A stretch of DNA of 53,872 nt from an uncultured Prevotellaceae bacterium (lineage in GTDB: Bacteria; Bacteroidota; Bacteroidia; Bacteroidales; Bacteroidaceae): assembly GCA_902780025.1 (NCBI GenBank), contig CACZDV010000019.1, positions 1 through 53,872 of the forward strand, read 5' to 3'. Positions 8,347 to 17,956 of this stretch are shown piece after piece. The position numbers were made by a program, and so were the translations under genes. The notes beneath the pieces are model-generated. The model was given only the letters and a program-made list of their open reading frames with translations, ran no database searches and had not been told where the DNA came from. How positions within the stretch are numbered: position 1 is the first letter of the stretch; every line of letters starts with the position of its first letter.

Positions 8347-8494
8347 ATGACAGTTATGACAGATGACAGTTTTTGAAATTGAGAGTTAGAGAGATATTAG
8401 TATTATATATTATAATATATAATACTAATCTTAATAGCCGAAAAATAAATCCATTTTTCAAAAACTGTCATCTGTCATCTGTAAGAACTGTCAT
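8347..8494. repeat. Intergenic palindromic element with a 34-bp perfect palindrome
   Basis: The outer arms 8347-8378 and 8455-8494 are inverted copies (ATGACAG..., GATGACAGTTTTTGAAA), the right arm having one extra GATGACA heptamer. The centre holds a perfect 34-bp AT-rich palindrome at 8396-8429. It occupies most of the gap between the ABC-F stop and the M13 peptidase promoter, and a long hairpin could end transcription. No ORF is present. Confidence 0.85.
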
Positions 8495-8547
8495 CATTTG
8501 AATTGCAACCCAAGCCCAACTTTTTCTGCGTAATTTTAGCGCTGTAA

Positions 8548-8579
8548 TTTGGCGGTGTCAATTTTTTATCGTACCTTTG
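8548..8579 (+). promoter_or_regulatory. Promoter for the M13 peptidase gene
   Basis: TTTG at 8548-8551 and TACCTTTG at 8572-8579 with a 20-bp spacer. Transcription would start near 8586, only a few bases before ATG 8590, which argues for ATG 8620 as the real start. Confidence 0.8.
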
Positions 8580-8619
8580 TACCCAGAAAATGAAAAACGA
8601 ACGAATACTAATTATAAAC

Positions 8620-10659
8620 ATGAACGTGAAAACAATGATTCTAACGATGGCTCTTGCAGCCATTTCGATGAACGGCTCGGCACAGGAGCCGCTGAAGTCG
8701 GGACTGAACCGTGCCGACATGAACACCAGCGTGAAGGCTGGCGAGGACTTCTATGAGTACGCCTGCGGTGGTTGGATGAAGGCTAATCCGCTGCCTGCTG
8801 CCTACAGCCGCTTTGGTAGCTTCGACCGGCTGGCCGAGGACAACAACGAGCGCATCAACGGCATCCTGAAGGAACTGCAACAGGGCAGCTACAAGCAGGG
8901 CACGATTGAGCAGAAACTGTCGGACTACTACAAACTGGCGATGGACTCAGCCCGTCGTGAGCAGGAGGATCTGCAGCCCGTCATGCCGATTATCAAGAAA
9001 CTGGAGGCCGCCAAGACCTTGAAGCAGCTGTTCGAAGTGCAGCTGGAGATGGCCAAGTATGGCGACTCCGAGTTCTATCATGCCGGTATGGGTGCCGACG
9101 AGAAGAACGCCTCGCAGAATATCCTGAGCGTGAATCAGGGCGGTCTGACGCTGGGACAGAAGGACTACTATTTGGAAACCGACGAGGCTACGACGAAGAT
9201 TCGCGAGGCCTATAAGAAGCACGTCGTGCGCATGTTCCAACTCTATGGATTCTCGAAGGGCCAGGCCACGAAGAAGATGCAGAACGTCTGGAAACTGGAG
9301 CTGGCGCTGGCCAAAGTGTCGAAGAGCCGCACCGAGCTGCGCGACCCGCAGGCCAACTACAACAAGATGACCCTCGCGGAGTTCAACTCGAAGTACCCCA
9401 ACCTGAAACTGGAGCAGGTGATGAACGCCCAGGGACTGCAGTCGAAGTACATGCAGGAGCTGGTGGTTGGTCAACCTGCATTCATGGCCGGAGCCAACGA
9501 GTTGCTGGGCAAGATGAAGCCCGCCGAGTATCGCGACTACATGGAGTGGGGTGTCATCGTGGGTGCTTCCAGCTACCTGAATGACGAGGTGCGCGAGGCC
9601 AACTTCGACTTCTTCGGACGCACGATGACAGGCCGTAAAGAGGATCATCCACTGTGGCGTCGAGCTACCAGTCAGGTGCAGGGCGCTATGGGTCAGGCAC
9701 TGGGTCGCATCTACGTCGACAAGTACTTCCCCGCTGCCGCCAAGGCCCGCATGCTGAAGCTGGTGAAGAACCTGCAGATAGCCCTCGGCGAGCGCATTGC
9801 TGCCCAGGACTGGATGGACGATTCGACGAAAGTAAACGCCCTGCTGAAGCTCAATACGTTCTACGTCAAGGTGGGCTATCCCGACAAGTGGATAGACATG
9901 ACGAAGCTGCAGATAGACCCGAAAAAATCTTACTTCGAGAACCATATTGAAGTGATGAAGTTCTGGAACGAATACTACATCGACCACACGGCTGGCAAGC
10001 CCGTCGACATTGAGGACTGGTACATGACCCCTCAGACCGTCAACGCCTACTATAACCCTACCACGAACGAAATCTGCTTCCCCGCTGGTATTCTGCAAGT
10101 TCCATTCTTCGACATGACGGCTGACGACGCCTTCAACTACGGTGCCATCGGTGTGGTTATCGGTCACGAGATGACTCACGGATTTGACGACCAGGGACGC
10201 CAGTTCGACAAGGACGGCAACATGCATGACTGGTGGAAGGCATCAGATGGAAAGAACTTTACAGAACGTACGGACAAGTATGCCGACTTCTTCTCGGCTA
10301 TCAACGTGCTGCCCGACCTGAAAGCCAACGGCCGTCTGACCCTGGGTGAGAACCTCGCTGACCACGGCGGTCTGATGGTGGCCTACGCAGCCTTCAAGAA
10401 CGCAACGAAGAACCAGTCGCTGCCCGTCATCGACGGTCTGACCGCCGACCAGCGCTTCTTCCTGGCCTATGCCGGCGTATGGGCAGGTAACATCACGGAA
10501 GCCGAAATCCGCAACCGCACGAAGAGCGACCCTCACGCCTTGGGACGCTGGCGTGTAAACGGTGCCCTGCCGCATATCGATGCCTGGTATGAAGCCTTCG
10601 GCATCAAGGAGGGCGACAAGATGTTCATACCCAAGGAAAAACGCCTGCAACTCTGGTAA
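8620..10659 (+). CDS. pepO: Secreted M13 family (neprilysin/PepO-type) zinc metallopeptidase
   Basis: About 679 aa from ATG 8620, which gives a clean Sec signal peptide (MNVKTMILTMALAAISMNGS, cleaved near Ala-Gln). Starting at 8590 would add 10 residues but almost no leader after the promoter. The N-terminal M13 domain starts at GLNRADMNTSVKAGEDFYEY; the catalytic domain has NAYYNPTTNEICFPAGILQ, zinc motif HEMTH (516-520) and third ligand Glu577 in GENLADHGG. Length matches the family. It should degrade short peptides in the periplasm or at the surface. It is monocistronic, followed by a hairpin terminator. Confidence 0.94.
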   Translation: MNVKTMILTMALAAISMNGSAQEPLKSGLNRADMNTSVKAGEDFYEYACGGWMKANPLPAAYSRFGSFDRLAEDNNERINGILKELQQGSYKQGTIEQKLSDYYKLAMDSARREQEDLQPVMPIIKKLEAAKTLKQLFEVQLEMAKYGDSEFYHAGMGADEKNASQNILSVNQGGLTLGQKDYYLETDEATTKIREAYKKHVVRMFQLYGFSKGQATKKMQNVWKLELALAKVSKSRTELRDPQANYNKMTLAEFNSKYPNLKLEQVMNAQGLQSKYMQELVVGQPAFMAGANELLGKMKPAEYRDYMEWGVIVGASSYLNDEVREANFDFFGRTMTGRKEDHPLWRRATSQVQGAMGQALGRIYVDKYFPAAAKARMLKLVKNLQIALGERIAAQDWMDDSTKVNALLKLNTFYVKVGYPDKWIDMTKLQIDPKKSYFENHIEVMKFWNEYYIDHTAGKPVDIEDWYMTPQTVNAYYNPTTNEICFPAGILQVPFFDMTADDAFNYGAIGVVIGHEMTHGFDDQGRQFDKDGNMHDWWKASDGKNFTERTDKYADFFSAINVLPDLKANGRLTLGENLADHGGLMVAYAAFKNATKNQSLPVIDGLTADQRFFLAYAGVWAGNITEAEIRNRTKSDPHALGRWRVNGALPHIDAWYEAFGIKEGDKMFIPKEKRLQLW

Positions 10660-10683
10660 AAACAGGTGCAAGATGAAAAAATT

Positions 10684-10718
10684 CCGTCGTAGATGAAAAT
10701 TTACGGCGGTTTTTTTTG
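10684..10718 (+). terminator. Intrinsic terminator after the M13 peptidase gene
   Basis: CCGTCGTA (10684-10691) pairs with TACGGCGG (10702-10709) with one imperfect pair, followed by a run of nine T (including the base after the stem). Confidence 0.8.
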
Positions 10719-10746
10719 TTGAATTACATTATTTTTCATATCTTTG
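10716..10746 (+). promoter_or_regulatory. Promoter of the zinc-ribbon/kinase/AAA+/FHA/PP2C operon
   Basis: TTG at 10716-10718, at the end of the preceding terminator T-run, and TATCTTTG at 10739-10746 are separated by 20 bp. No other TAnnTTTG box was found before the later genes of the operon. Confidence 0.8.
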
Positions 10747-10770
10747 CACATTGTTAGATAATAATTCATT

Positions 10771-11712
10771 ATGACCGGAGATTCTACTATCAGACCTGAA
10801 ATAACCCAAAGTCGTATGCATACCATGCAGTACGATGAGAAGCCTGTAGATGTAAATTCAGACAAACAGTTTGATTATCAGCAACTTCAGCGTCAGGCGC
10901 AGGGTGTTGCCTGTCCCTCTTGCGGCACCGTGAATGATGCGGAAGCTATGTTCTGTGCCTCCTGCGGCCGTCCGCTGCGAATGGCTGTCTGTCCGCATTG
11001 CGGCAGCGAGGTTGACCCTGAGGCCGACTACTGTGAAATCTGTCATCATTACATCAAGTCCGACGTCTGCTCGTTTTGCGGCGCTCACATGTCTGAAGGA
11101 GAGGTCTATTGTCATGAATGTGGAAATCCCCGTGGCGGCATTGTCTGCCCCGTCTGCAATACCCTCAACAACTTCGCCTTCTGCAAGCAGTGTGGCAACC
11201 CGTTGACGGAGGAGGCCCAGGCATTGGTAGCTGAACTCAGGAAACTGCCCGACTACCAACTGCTGACCGAAGCAGCCCGCGAATTGGAGGCACTGGAACT
11301 GCAGATACCCTATTCGTCAGAGCGCGATGTGGTGCGCGACCAGATGAACGACAAGCTGCGCGAGCGTGTGCTGATGCTGCTGGCCAAGGACAAAGGGGTG
11401 CCCAACCCGACTATCCCGAGAAAGGAAACCCAGCGCTATTCGAAAGAGGAACTGCGCCAGCGCAAAGAAGAACAGGCAAGACTGCTGACAGAGATACTCG
11501 AACGTATGGCAATACCTGCCGTTCCCTCACCCGTCAAGGCCCGCAACTATGCGATGGCGCAGAAGCCCGCAGGAGTCAGGCTGGCGTGGGTGTGCAACTG
11601 GAAACATGCGATGCACTCAAGCCCTTGTGGCTGTGCAAAGCCCCAGCTCGGCGGCAAATGGGTGATTTTAGGCAAGAATAGTAACCAAGAGATCAAAGAC
11701 GACAATAAATAA
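10771..11712 (+). CDS. Four-zinc-ribbon protein, first gene of the kinase/AAA+ operon
   Basis: 313 aa, soluble, no signal peptide. Eight CxxC knuckles at 48/51, 62/65, 74/77, 88/91, 100/103, 114/117, 126/129 and 138/141 make four consecutive zinc ribbons. A charged helical region (about 145-240, ELRKLPDYQLLTEAARELEA, then RKEETQ/ELRQRKEEQARLL) follows, then a basic tail with further Cys (CNWKHAMHSSPCGCAKPQ). Such ribbons usually mediate protein or nucleic-acid contacts. Its stop shares one base with the kinase start (TAATG), so translation is coupled. It is probably an adaptor or substrate of the kinase/AAA+ machinery; that is inference from linkage only. Confidence 0.8.
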   Translation: MTGDSTIRPEITQSRMHTMQYDEKPVDVNSDKQFDYQQLQRQAQGVACPSCGTVNDAEAMFCASCGRPLRMAVCPHCGSEVDPEADYCEICHHYIKSDVCSFCGAHMSEGEVYCHECGNPRGGIVCPVCNTLNNFAFCKQCGNPLTEEAQALVAELRKLPDYQLLTEAARELEALELQIPYSSERDVVRDQMNDKLRERVLMLLAKDKGVPNPTIPRKETQRYSKEELRQRKEEQARLLTEILERMAIPAVPSPVKARNYAMAQKPAGVRLAWVCNWKHAMHSSPCGCAKPQLGGKWVILGKNSNQEIKDDNK

Positions 11713-14642
11713 TGGCTACAGTCAGAATTGCTTCGGAGCATACCGCATCAGCGACGGTACGGACCATCAGAGACGGTGCCGTCTCGGAATCGCAGGGTGC
11801 CAACAGCAAGGATTTTATCCTGAAGGGTGAAAATTACAAGAACGTCCAGTGCCTCAGCGAATCATCGGGTGAGGCACAGATATTCCTTGTGGAGAAAGAC
11901 GAGAAGAGCTACGTGCTGAAAGTCTACTATCCCACCTTCGACGTCAATAAGAAGCTGTTGCAGACCATCCGTATGTTTGACTTCGAAATGATTGTCAAAC
12001 TCTATGACTTCGGAAAGACCTACGTCGAAGGCAAGCACCGCTACTACGAACTGATGGAATATCTGCAGGGCGGTACGCTGAGCCACTACCAGCTGGGGGG
12101 CGACCTCAACCGCTTCCGCCGCATTGCCCTCCAGGGAGCAGCTGCACTGGCTTACTGTCATAACAACAACATCCTGCACAAGGACATCAAGCCCTCGAAC
12201 TTCTTCTTCCGCGATGACTCGCACGAAGAACTCGTGTTAGGCGACTTCGGCATCTCGTCGATGCTCGAGAAGGACGGCAAGTCCCATCGCACCACCCAAG
12301 CGCGTACGCCTATCTATGCTGCTCCCGAGATGTATTCCGACGTCATCGACGGCGTGGTTGAACTGACACCTGCTGCCGACTTCTATTCTTTGGGAATGAC
12401 GCTCTTTGCCCTTTGGCTGGGCGAGAATCCGATGAGCTCGAACGAGCGCGTCATGATGCGCCAGAAGAACGAAGGCCGACTGCCCCGATTGAACGAACTG
12501 CCTGAGACCGTCAAGCACATCGTGCAGGGACTGACGGCGGTGAACCCCTTGAGCCGATGGGGCTATGAGCAGGTGGAGAAATGGTTCCTGGGCGAGGATG
12601 TAGCGGTAGATATCAGTTCGCCGTTCCTGCGCTACAAGAACTTCATCGTCGACCCCGACCGCAACCTCGTTGCCGACAACGTGCATGAACTGATACCCCT
12701 GCTCGTTGAGAACCAGCGCTTGGCAACGGGTTATCTCTATAATGGACGCATCAGCCAGTGGTTGGAGTCGTGCGGCAACATGAAGCTGGCAACGGTGGTC
12801 AAAGACATCGTCGTCAACCGCTATCCTGTAGACCAGCATGCCGGACTGATGGCCGCTGTCTATGCGATGGAGCCGACCTATCCGTATAAAGATGTGGGCG
12901 GCAACCTGTGCGACGATGTCCACAGCGTGGCTATCTCCATGCTGAGCTACATTGAGCAGTACTCCCTGTTGCTGCGCAATCCCAATGACTCGTTGTTCCT
13001 CTATCTGGAGTCACACTCCAAGTGCGACGTAGACCGCCTGCGCTCTTACTTCAAGTCTGACGATGAAGACTATAAGCCCGACTACCGTGTGGCCATCCTG
13101 CGCACCGTATTCGAGATAGACAAGGAAATACCCTTCCTGGCAAAATACCCCTCATCGACCATCGAGCAGATTGTCCACGCATTCGGCTATGAGCAGCTGA
13201 CGGAGGACGACTGGCTGAGCCTGACTGACGGACGACTATTGTCGTGGATGTACAGTCATGAGGACGTGATGGCCTGTGAGAGCCTGAGAATCATGACCCA
13301 GGGTCAGCGTTATTCTGACTCGCTGGCCTACAAGGTGCTCTACAACTTAGACCGTAATGCCGCTTACGACCTGCGTGAAGCTAATACGCCTGAGCAGGTG
13401 GGACGGCAGCTGGCTGAACGGCTGAAGAACGCTGAGCATCTGAGCAACGACGACTTCCAGCGCGAGATGCGTGACATCATTGAGGAGAACGGACGCTTCC
13501 ACTATTTTGCTCAGCTGCATGGATGGATTGAACTGCAGTCAGAGGGTAACCGTACGTTCGACCTCAAGTCGGATGAGAACCGCGACCGTTTAGGTGCCTA
13601 TGATATGAAGACTGCCGTCTACCGTTTCTGCAAGATACTGGGTGTCACACCAGCCTATCTCCTGCCTGACGGTACTGAGCTGACGGACGGGCGAGAACTG
13701 GACCACTCGCTGAATTCCCAGATGCGCAGCGAGATGCGTTCGGGCAACTTCGCGCAGTGGCTTTCCATCTTCTATCACGAAGATCCGTCGCGCGACTTCG
13801 AGGAGGAATACTCCTATGAGCACGAGTTGGAAAAGTGGCTGATGGCCCTTGGCGAGATAGACATGTCGAATACATACTACAAGCGCTTCGTCAATGCCCG
13901 TGAGTCGACACAGCAGAAGATGGAGAGCGTCAGACAGGGGTGGAAACATGCCAAGCGAAAGGAGAAGACCTGGCGGACGATGTTCTATTCGCTCTGCGGC
14001 GTCTGGATGCTGCTGGTGCTGATTTTCGGCATTTCCGGCCGTGACTATCTGTTGCGCCATTCATTCGTGACCATTGCCCTGCCCGTAGGCGGCATCACCA
14101 CCTTCATCGTGGCCACCAGAGCCTATTTCCGCGGCTATGGCTTCCTCCTGTCGTTGTTGTGGGGACTGTTGGGACTCCTGTCGGCATACATCCCCATCTT
14201 CATCTTGAATCTGGTGCAAAACCATTATCCTTCGTTGTTCGAAGTGGCCGTCGTCGTCATCACGGCTATCTATATGCTGATATGCCACATGACCGACTTC
14301 CGCGGCGACCAGAAAGCGGATAACATACTCATCAACGAGGTGCTGGATGACGATATACAGTCGTCGCTCCTCGAACCGCTGTACTATACCTTCAAGACGA
14401 AAACCTATAAGTACAAGGGCTCGAAGTTCGGTATGCTCGACGATGTCTCCGACCAAGTGCGCTCCATCTCGGGCGAGTCCGTGCTCCACTATATCCTGTG
14501 GTGCCTGATGGCTCTGGTCCTTGTTGCCGAGTTCGGAGTGTTCAGTCCGAAGCTGATGAACGTGCGCAATCCATACCTCGACAAAGACTGGAAGATGCAG
14601 CCGCACAAAGTGATTAAACAATTAGAGAAAGACGTGGAATGA
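11712..14642 (+). CDS. Membrane-anchored Ser/Thr protein kinase
   Basis: 976 aa. The kinase domain spans about 40-290: Lys70 in YVLKVYYP, catalytic loop HKDIKPSN (Asp158), DFG at 178-180 and YAAPE ending at 206. The loop has HKD instead of HRD, and the glycine loop is degenerate (SESSGEAQIF), but Lys, Asp and DFG are all kept, so it should be active. A long helical region of unknown fold (about 300-750) follows, then four to six hydrophobic segments between about 757 and 965 (MFYSLCGVWMLLVLIF, FVTIALPVGGITTFIV, LLWGLLGLLSAYIPIFIL). So the kinase is N-terminal and cytosolic with C-terminal membrane anchoring, the reverse of PknB-type receptors. It overlaps both neighbours and is paired with a PP2C phosphatase and FHA protein. 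Confidence 0.9.
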   Translation: MATVRIASEHTASATVRTIRDGAVSESQGANSKDFILKGENYKNVQCLSESSGEAQIFLVEKDEKSYVLKVYYPTFDVNKKLLQTIRMFDFEMIVKLYDFGKTYVEGKHRYYELMEYLQGGTLSHYQLGGDLNRFRRIALQGAAALAYCHNNNILHKDIKPSNFFFRDDSHEELVLGDFGISSMLEKDGKSHRTTQARTPIYAAPEMYSDVIDGVVELTPAADFYSLGMTLFALWLGENPMSSNERVMMRQKNEGRLPRLNELPETVKHIVQGLTAVNPLSRWGYEQVEKWFLGEDVAVDISSPFLRYKNFIVDPDRNLVADNVHELIPLLVENQRLATGYLYNGRISQWLESCGNMKLATVVKDIVVNRYPVDQHAGLMAAVYAMEPTYPYKDVGGNLCDDVHSVAISMLSYIEQYSLLLRNPNDSLFLYLESHSKCDVDRLRSYFKSDDEDYKPDYRVAILRTVFEIDKEIPFLAKYPSSTIEQIVHAFGYEQLTEDDWLSLTDGRLLSWMYSHEDVMACESLRIMTQGQRYSDSLAYKVLYNLDRNAAYDLREANTPEQVGRQLAERLKNAEHLSNDDFQREMRDIIEENGRFHYFAQLHGWIELQSEGNRTFDLKSDENRDRLGAYDMKTAVYRFCKILGVTPAYLLPDGTELTDGRELDHSLNSQMRSEMRSGNFAQWLSIFYHEDPSRDFEEEYSYEHELEKWLMALGEIDMSNTYYKRFVNARESTQQKMESVRQGWKHAKRKEKTWRTMFYSLCGVWMLLVLIFGISGRDYLLRHSFVTIALPVGGITTFIVATRAYFRGYGFLLSLLWGLLGLLSAYIPIFILNLVQNHYPSLFEVAVVVITAIYMLICHMTDFRGDQKADNILINEVLDDDIQSSLLEPLYYTFKTKTYKYKGSKFGMLDDVSDQVRSISGESVLHYILWCLMALVLVAEFGVFSPKLMNVRNPYLDKDWKMQPHKVIKQLEKDVE

Positions 14643-17600
14643 TATGTGAGCACTGTCATAAAGAAAACCGCAGCATAGCCAAGTTCTGCAAGTGGTGCGG
14701 CCATCAGCTTGTCAGCCAGAATGTGCTTGACAGGCTGGTAGGACTGGATGATGTGAAGGCGCAGCTGAAGACCATCGTCGACACCTACACCTATCTTCAT
14801 TCCCGTAAGGACATTGCCAATGTCCGCCTGTCGGTGAATGCCATTATCATTGGTGAGACGGGAACGGGAAAGACGGCGCTGGCAGAAATCATTCGCGACT
14901 ATTTCTATCAGCATAAGATTATCGAGAAACCCAAGCTGACGATGGTTGATGCCGTCGACTACAACCGCTTCGTCGACAAATGGGACGATAACATCAAGAA
15001 AGCCCGCAACGGCATCCTCTTCTTTGATAATGTCCAGAAGCTGTTGCCCGACAAATACTCCAACCAGGTGAACCCCCTTGACAAACTCTTTGTCGAGATG
15101 GACAAGTGGAATGATAACCCCATCGTCATCATGGCGGGTCTGCCCAAGGGCTTGGATGACTTCCTGGAGAGTAATCCTGCCGTCAAGAACCGCTTCAAGT
15201 ACACGTTCCGCCTGCCTACTCCGGGCTATCAAGAGCTGTGTGACATTACCAAGATGTCGCTCCGAACGAAGTACGGCATCACGGCGTATTCGCCCGAGGC
15301 TGACAATCAGCTGACGCGCTTCTTCAAGTATCAGATAAAGATTAAGGACGACACCTTCGGCAATGCCCATGTGGCTATGAAGACAGCCGAGGATATCTTC
15401 ACCTCTTTTATTAGTCGTGGAACGGAGACTGCTCAAGTTGAGAAGGACGATATACACGGATATGTGCCTGAGGAACGCTCACTCGACGACATCCTGCACG
15501 ACTTGGATACCTTCATCGGTATGGACGAGGTGAAACAGGCCGTTCGCGAGATTGCCTACTCCGTACAAAATAGTGTCCAGCGGGCTGCCCGTGGATTAGG
15601 TGAACAGGAGAAGATGTCGATGCACATCATCCTGACAGGTAATCCAGGAACGGGTAAGACCACCATTGCCCGCAAGTTGGGCGAGATATTGGCTGCCATC
15701 GGCTATTTGGATAGTGGCCACGTGGTGGAGGTAGACCGCGCCAAGATGGTCAGCCCCTATCAGGGCGAGACGCCCAAGGTGGTCGACCGTCTTTGCGACA
15801 AGGCTTTAGGCGGCATCCTCTTTGTGGACGAAGCCTACACGCTGGCTCCTGTCAGTCAGGCTGGTGAGCGTGACAATCAGGGCGCCCAGGCACTCGAGAA
15901 ACTGATGAAGCGTATGGAGGACGACCGCGGCAAGTTCGTGGTCATTGCCGCCGGTTATCGTACGGAGATGGATAATCTGTTCCGTGTGAACCCGGGCTTC
16001 AAGAGTCGCTTCAACTACTTCCTCAACATCGAGGACTACACGCCTGAGCAGCTATACCAGATTATGCTCGTCTTTGCCCGTGAGAAGAAATACATCATGT
16101 CGCCGCAGGCTGAAGCAAAGGCCCGCGACTGCATCAAGAGGATGTATGAGTCACGCGAGAAAGATTTTGCCAACGGTCGTACTATGCGTTCGCTTTTCGA
16201 CCAGATATGCAAGAAACAGGCCCAGCGTTTGCAGTATGACGACATCTCACGGCTGACTAACAACGAGCTGATGACCATCGAGGACGAGGATATCCCGTTC
16301 GAGGCACCGCAGTCTGTCGACTATACGGAGTGCCTGAAGAAGCTCGACGGTCTGGTGGGCTTGGAAGCTGTCAAGAAGGAAATCAGTAATCTGGCTGCTT
16401 TCCTGAACCTCCAAATCAAGCGTGGTGAGGTGAATACGTTCCAAGGTAAGCACTACGTCTTTACGGGTAATCCTGGAACGGGTAAGACAACGGTTGCCCG
16501 CATCATGGCCGACGTGTTCAAGACGCTGGGCATTCTGTCTCGAGGACAGTTGGTAGAGGCCGACCGCTCCAAGCTCGTAGCGGGCTATAGTGGTCAGACG
16601 GCTATCAAGACCAATCAGCTGATAGATTCGGCTATGGGCGGTGTACTCTTCATTGACGAGGCTTATACGCTGAAGTCCAACGACGGTGACTCCTTCGGAG
16701 CAGAGGCTATCGACACGCTGCTGAAACGACTGGAGGACGACCGTGGTCGCTTTATCTGCATCGTGGCTGGATATACTGACCAGATGCACGATTTTATCGA
16801 CTCCAATCCTGGCCTGAAGAGCCGCTTCACGCAGACCATCCACTTCGACGACTATTCGCCTGACGAGCTGACGCAGATATTCCTCAACTTGGCCGCTGCC
16901 AAGAACTTCACCATCAGCGATGAGACCAAGGGTGCCATCCACCGCCAGTTTGAGCAACTCTACTTGCGCCGCGACAAGAATTTCGGTAATGCCCGTGAGG
17001 CTCGCCGTATCTTCGACGAGGCTGTCGAGAAGCAGAGCCAGCGACTGGTGGCTCTGATGAGCGACCCAGGCTTCAAGGAGGAGGAGATGTACAGCATCAC
17101 CACCGACGACCTGCCGATGGCCCAGAACGAGAAGGCACGTCCGTTGGACGAAGTGCTCAACGAACTGGACGACTTTGTCGGTATGCGCTCCGTGAAGAAT
17201 AGCATCCGCCGTCTGGCCGTGCAGAGCATGTTCATGAAGCAGCGCGCAGCTATGGGTGCTGGTAATGTGCAGCAGATGGCTATGAACTTCGTGCTGACGG
17301 GTAATCCCGGTACGGGTAAGACGTCTATCGCCCGCAAAATGGGTGAGGTGCTGAACTCGATGGATATTCTGCCCACCAGCCGTGTGCTGGAGGCCAGTCG
17401 CGCTACGCTCGTCGGAAAATATATGGGCGAGACGCCTAAGATTGTCAACAATATGTGCGACAAGGCGATGGGCGGTATCCTGTTCATCGACGAGGCCTAT
17501 ACGCTGAGCGATCAGAATGACCAGTATGGCAAGGAGGCCATTGACACGCTGATGAAGCGTATGGAGGACGACCGCGGCAAGTTCGTGGTTATCGCCGCAG

Positions 17601-17956
17601 GCTATAAGGATAAGATGGAGGACTTCCTCCAGATGAACCCCGGACTGGCCAGCCGCTTCACTCACAAGCTGCACATCGACGACTACAACGAGGACGAGCT
17701 GTTGGCTATCTTCAAGAAGATGGCTCAGAAGGAACAGTACATGCTGTCGCCTACGGCTGAGTTCAAGGCGCTCGACGTCATCTTCAAGATGGTGATGGGC
17801 AAGGATGCCTCGTTCGGTAATGCCCGTGAGATGCGTAATCTGCTCGACAAGACTGTCCAGCAACTCTCCATGCGTGTGTCCCAACTGCCACCCGACCAGG
17901 TGACGAAAGAGACCTATCAGGTGATTTTACCAGAAGATATAATTGATGTGAAATGA
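14639..17956 (+). CDS. Four-module CbxX/SpoVK-type AAA+ ATPase with N-terminal zinc ribbon
   Basis: 1105 aa. Residues 1-24 form a zinc ribbon (CEHC...CKWC). Four AAA+ modules follow, with Walker A at 72-79 (GETGTGKT), about 335, about 608 and about 888 (each GNPGTGKT). Walker B is intact in modules 2-4 ([FV/FI]DEAYTL), but module 1 reads FFDNVQKL, lacking the catalytic Glu, so it probably binds ATP without hydrolysing it. Modules 2-4 are close copies (KRMEDDRGKFVVIAAGY or similar in each), pointing to internal duplication. Relatives include CbbX, SpoVK and the AAA part of EccA, which remodel protein complexes. ATGA overlaps tie it to the kinase upstream and the FHA gene downstream. Confidence 0.92.
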   Translation: MICEHCHKENRSIAKFCKWCGHQLVSQNVLDRLVGLDDVKAQLKTIVDTYTYLHSRKDIANVRLSVNAIIIGETGTGKTALAEIIRDYFYQHKIIEKPKLTMVDAVDYNRFVDKWDDNIKKARNGILFFDNVQKLLPDKYSNQVNPLDKLFVEMDKWNDNPIVIMAGLPKGLDDFLESNPAVKNRFKYTFRLPTPGYQELCDITKMSLRTKYGITAYSPEADNQLTRFFKYQIKIKDDTFGNAHVAMKTAEDIFTSFISRGTETAQVEKDDIHGYVPEERSLDDILHDLDTFIGMDEVKQAVREIAYSVQNSVQRAARGLGEQEKMSMHIILTGNPGTGKTTIARKLGEILAAIGYLDSGHVVEVDRAKMVSPYQGETPKVVDRLCDKALGGILFVDEAYTLAPVSQAGERDNQGAQALEKLMKRMEDDRGKFVVIAAGYRTEMDNLFRVNPGFKSRFNYFLNIEDYTPEQLYQIMLVFAREKKYIMSPQAEAKARDCIKRMYESREKDFANGRTMRSLFDQICKKQAQRLQYDDISRLTNNELMTIEDEDIPFEAPQSVDYTECLKKLDGLVGLEAVKKEISNLAAFLNLQIKRGEVNTFQGKHYVFTGNPGTGKTTVARIMADVFKTLGILSRGQLVEADRSKLVAGYSGQTAIKTNQLIDSAMGGVLFIDEAYTLKSNDGDSFGAEAIDTLLKRLEDDRGRFICIVAGYTDQMHDFIDSNPGLKSRFTQTIHFDDYSPDELTQIFLNLAAAKNFTISDETKGAIHRQFEQLYLRRDKNFGNAREARRIFDEAVEKQSQRLVALMSDPGFKEEEMYSITTDDLPMAQNEKARPLDEVLNELDDFVGMRSVKNSIRRLAVQSMFMKQRAAMGAGNVQQMAMNFVLTGNPGTGKTSIARKMGEVLNSMDILPTSRVLEASRATLVGKYMGETPKIVNNMCDKAMGGILFIDEAYTLSDQNDQYGKEAIDTLMKRMEDDRGKFVVIAAGYKDKMEDFLQMNPGLASRFTHKLHIDDYNEDELLAIFKKMAQKEQYMLSPTAEFKALDVIFKMVMGKDASFGNAREMRNLLDKTVQQLSMRVSQLPPDQVTKETYQVILPEDIIDVK

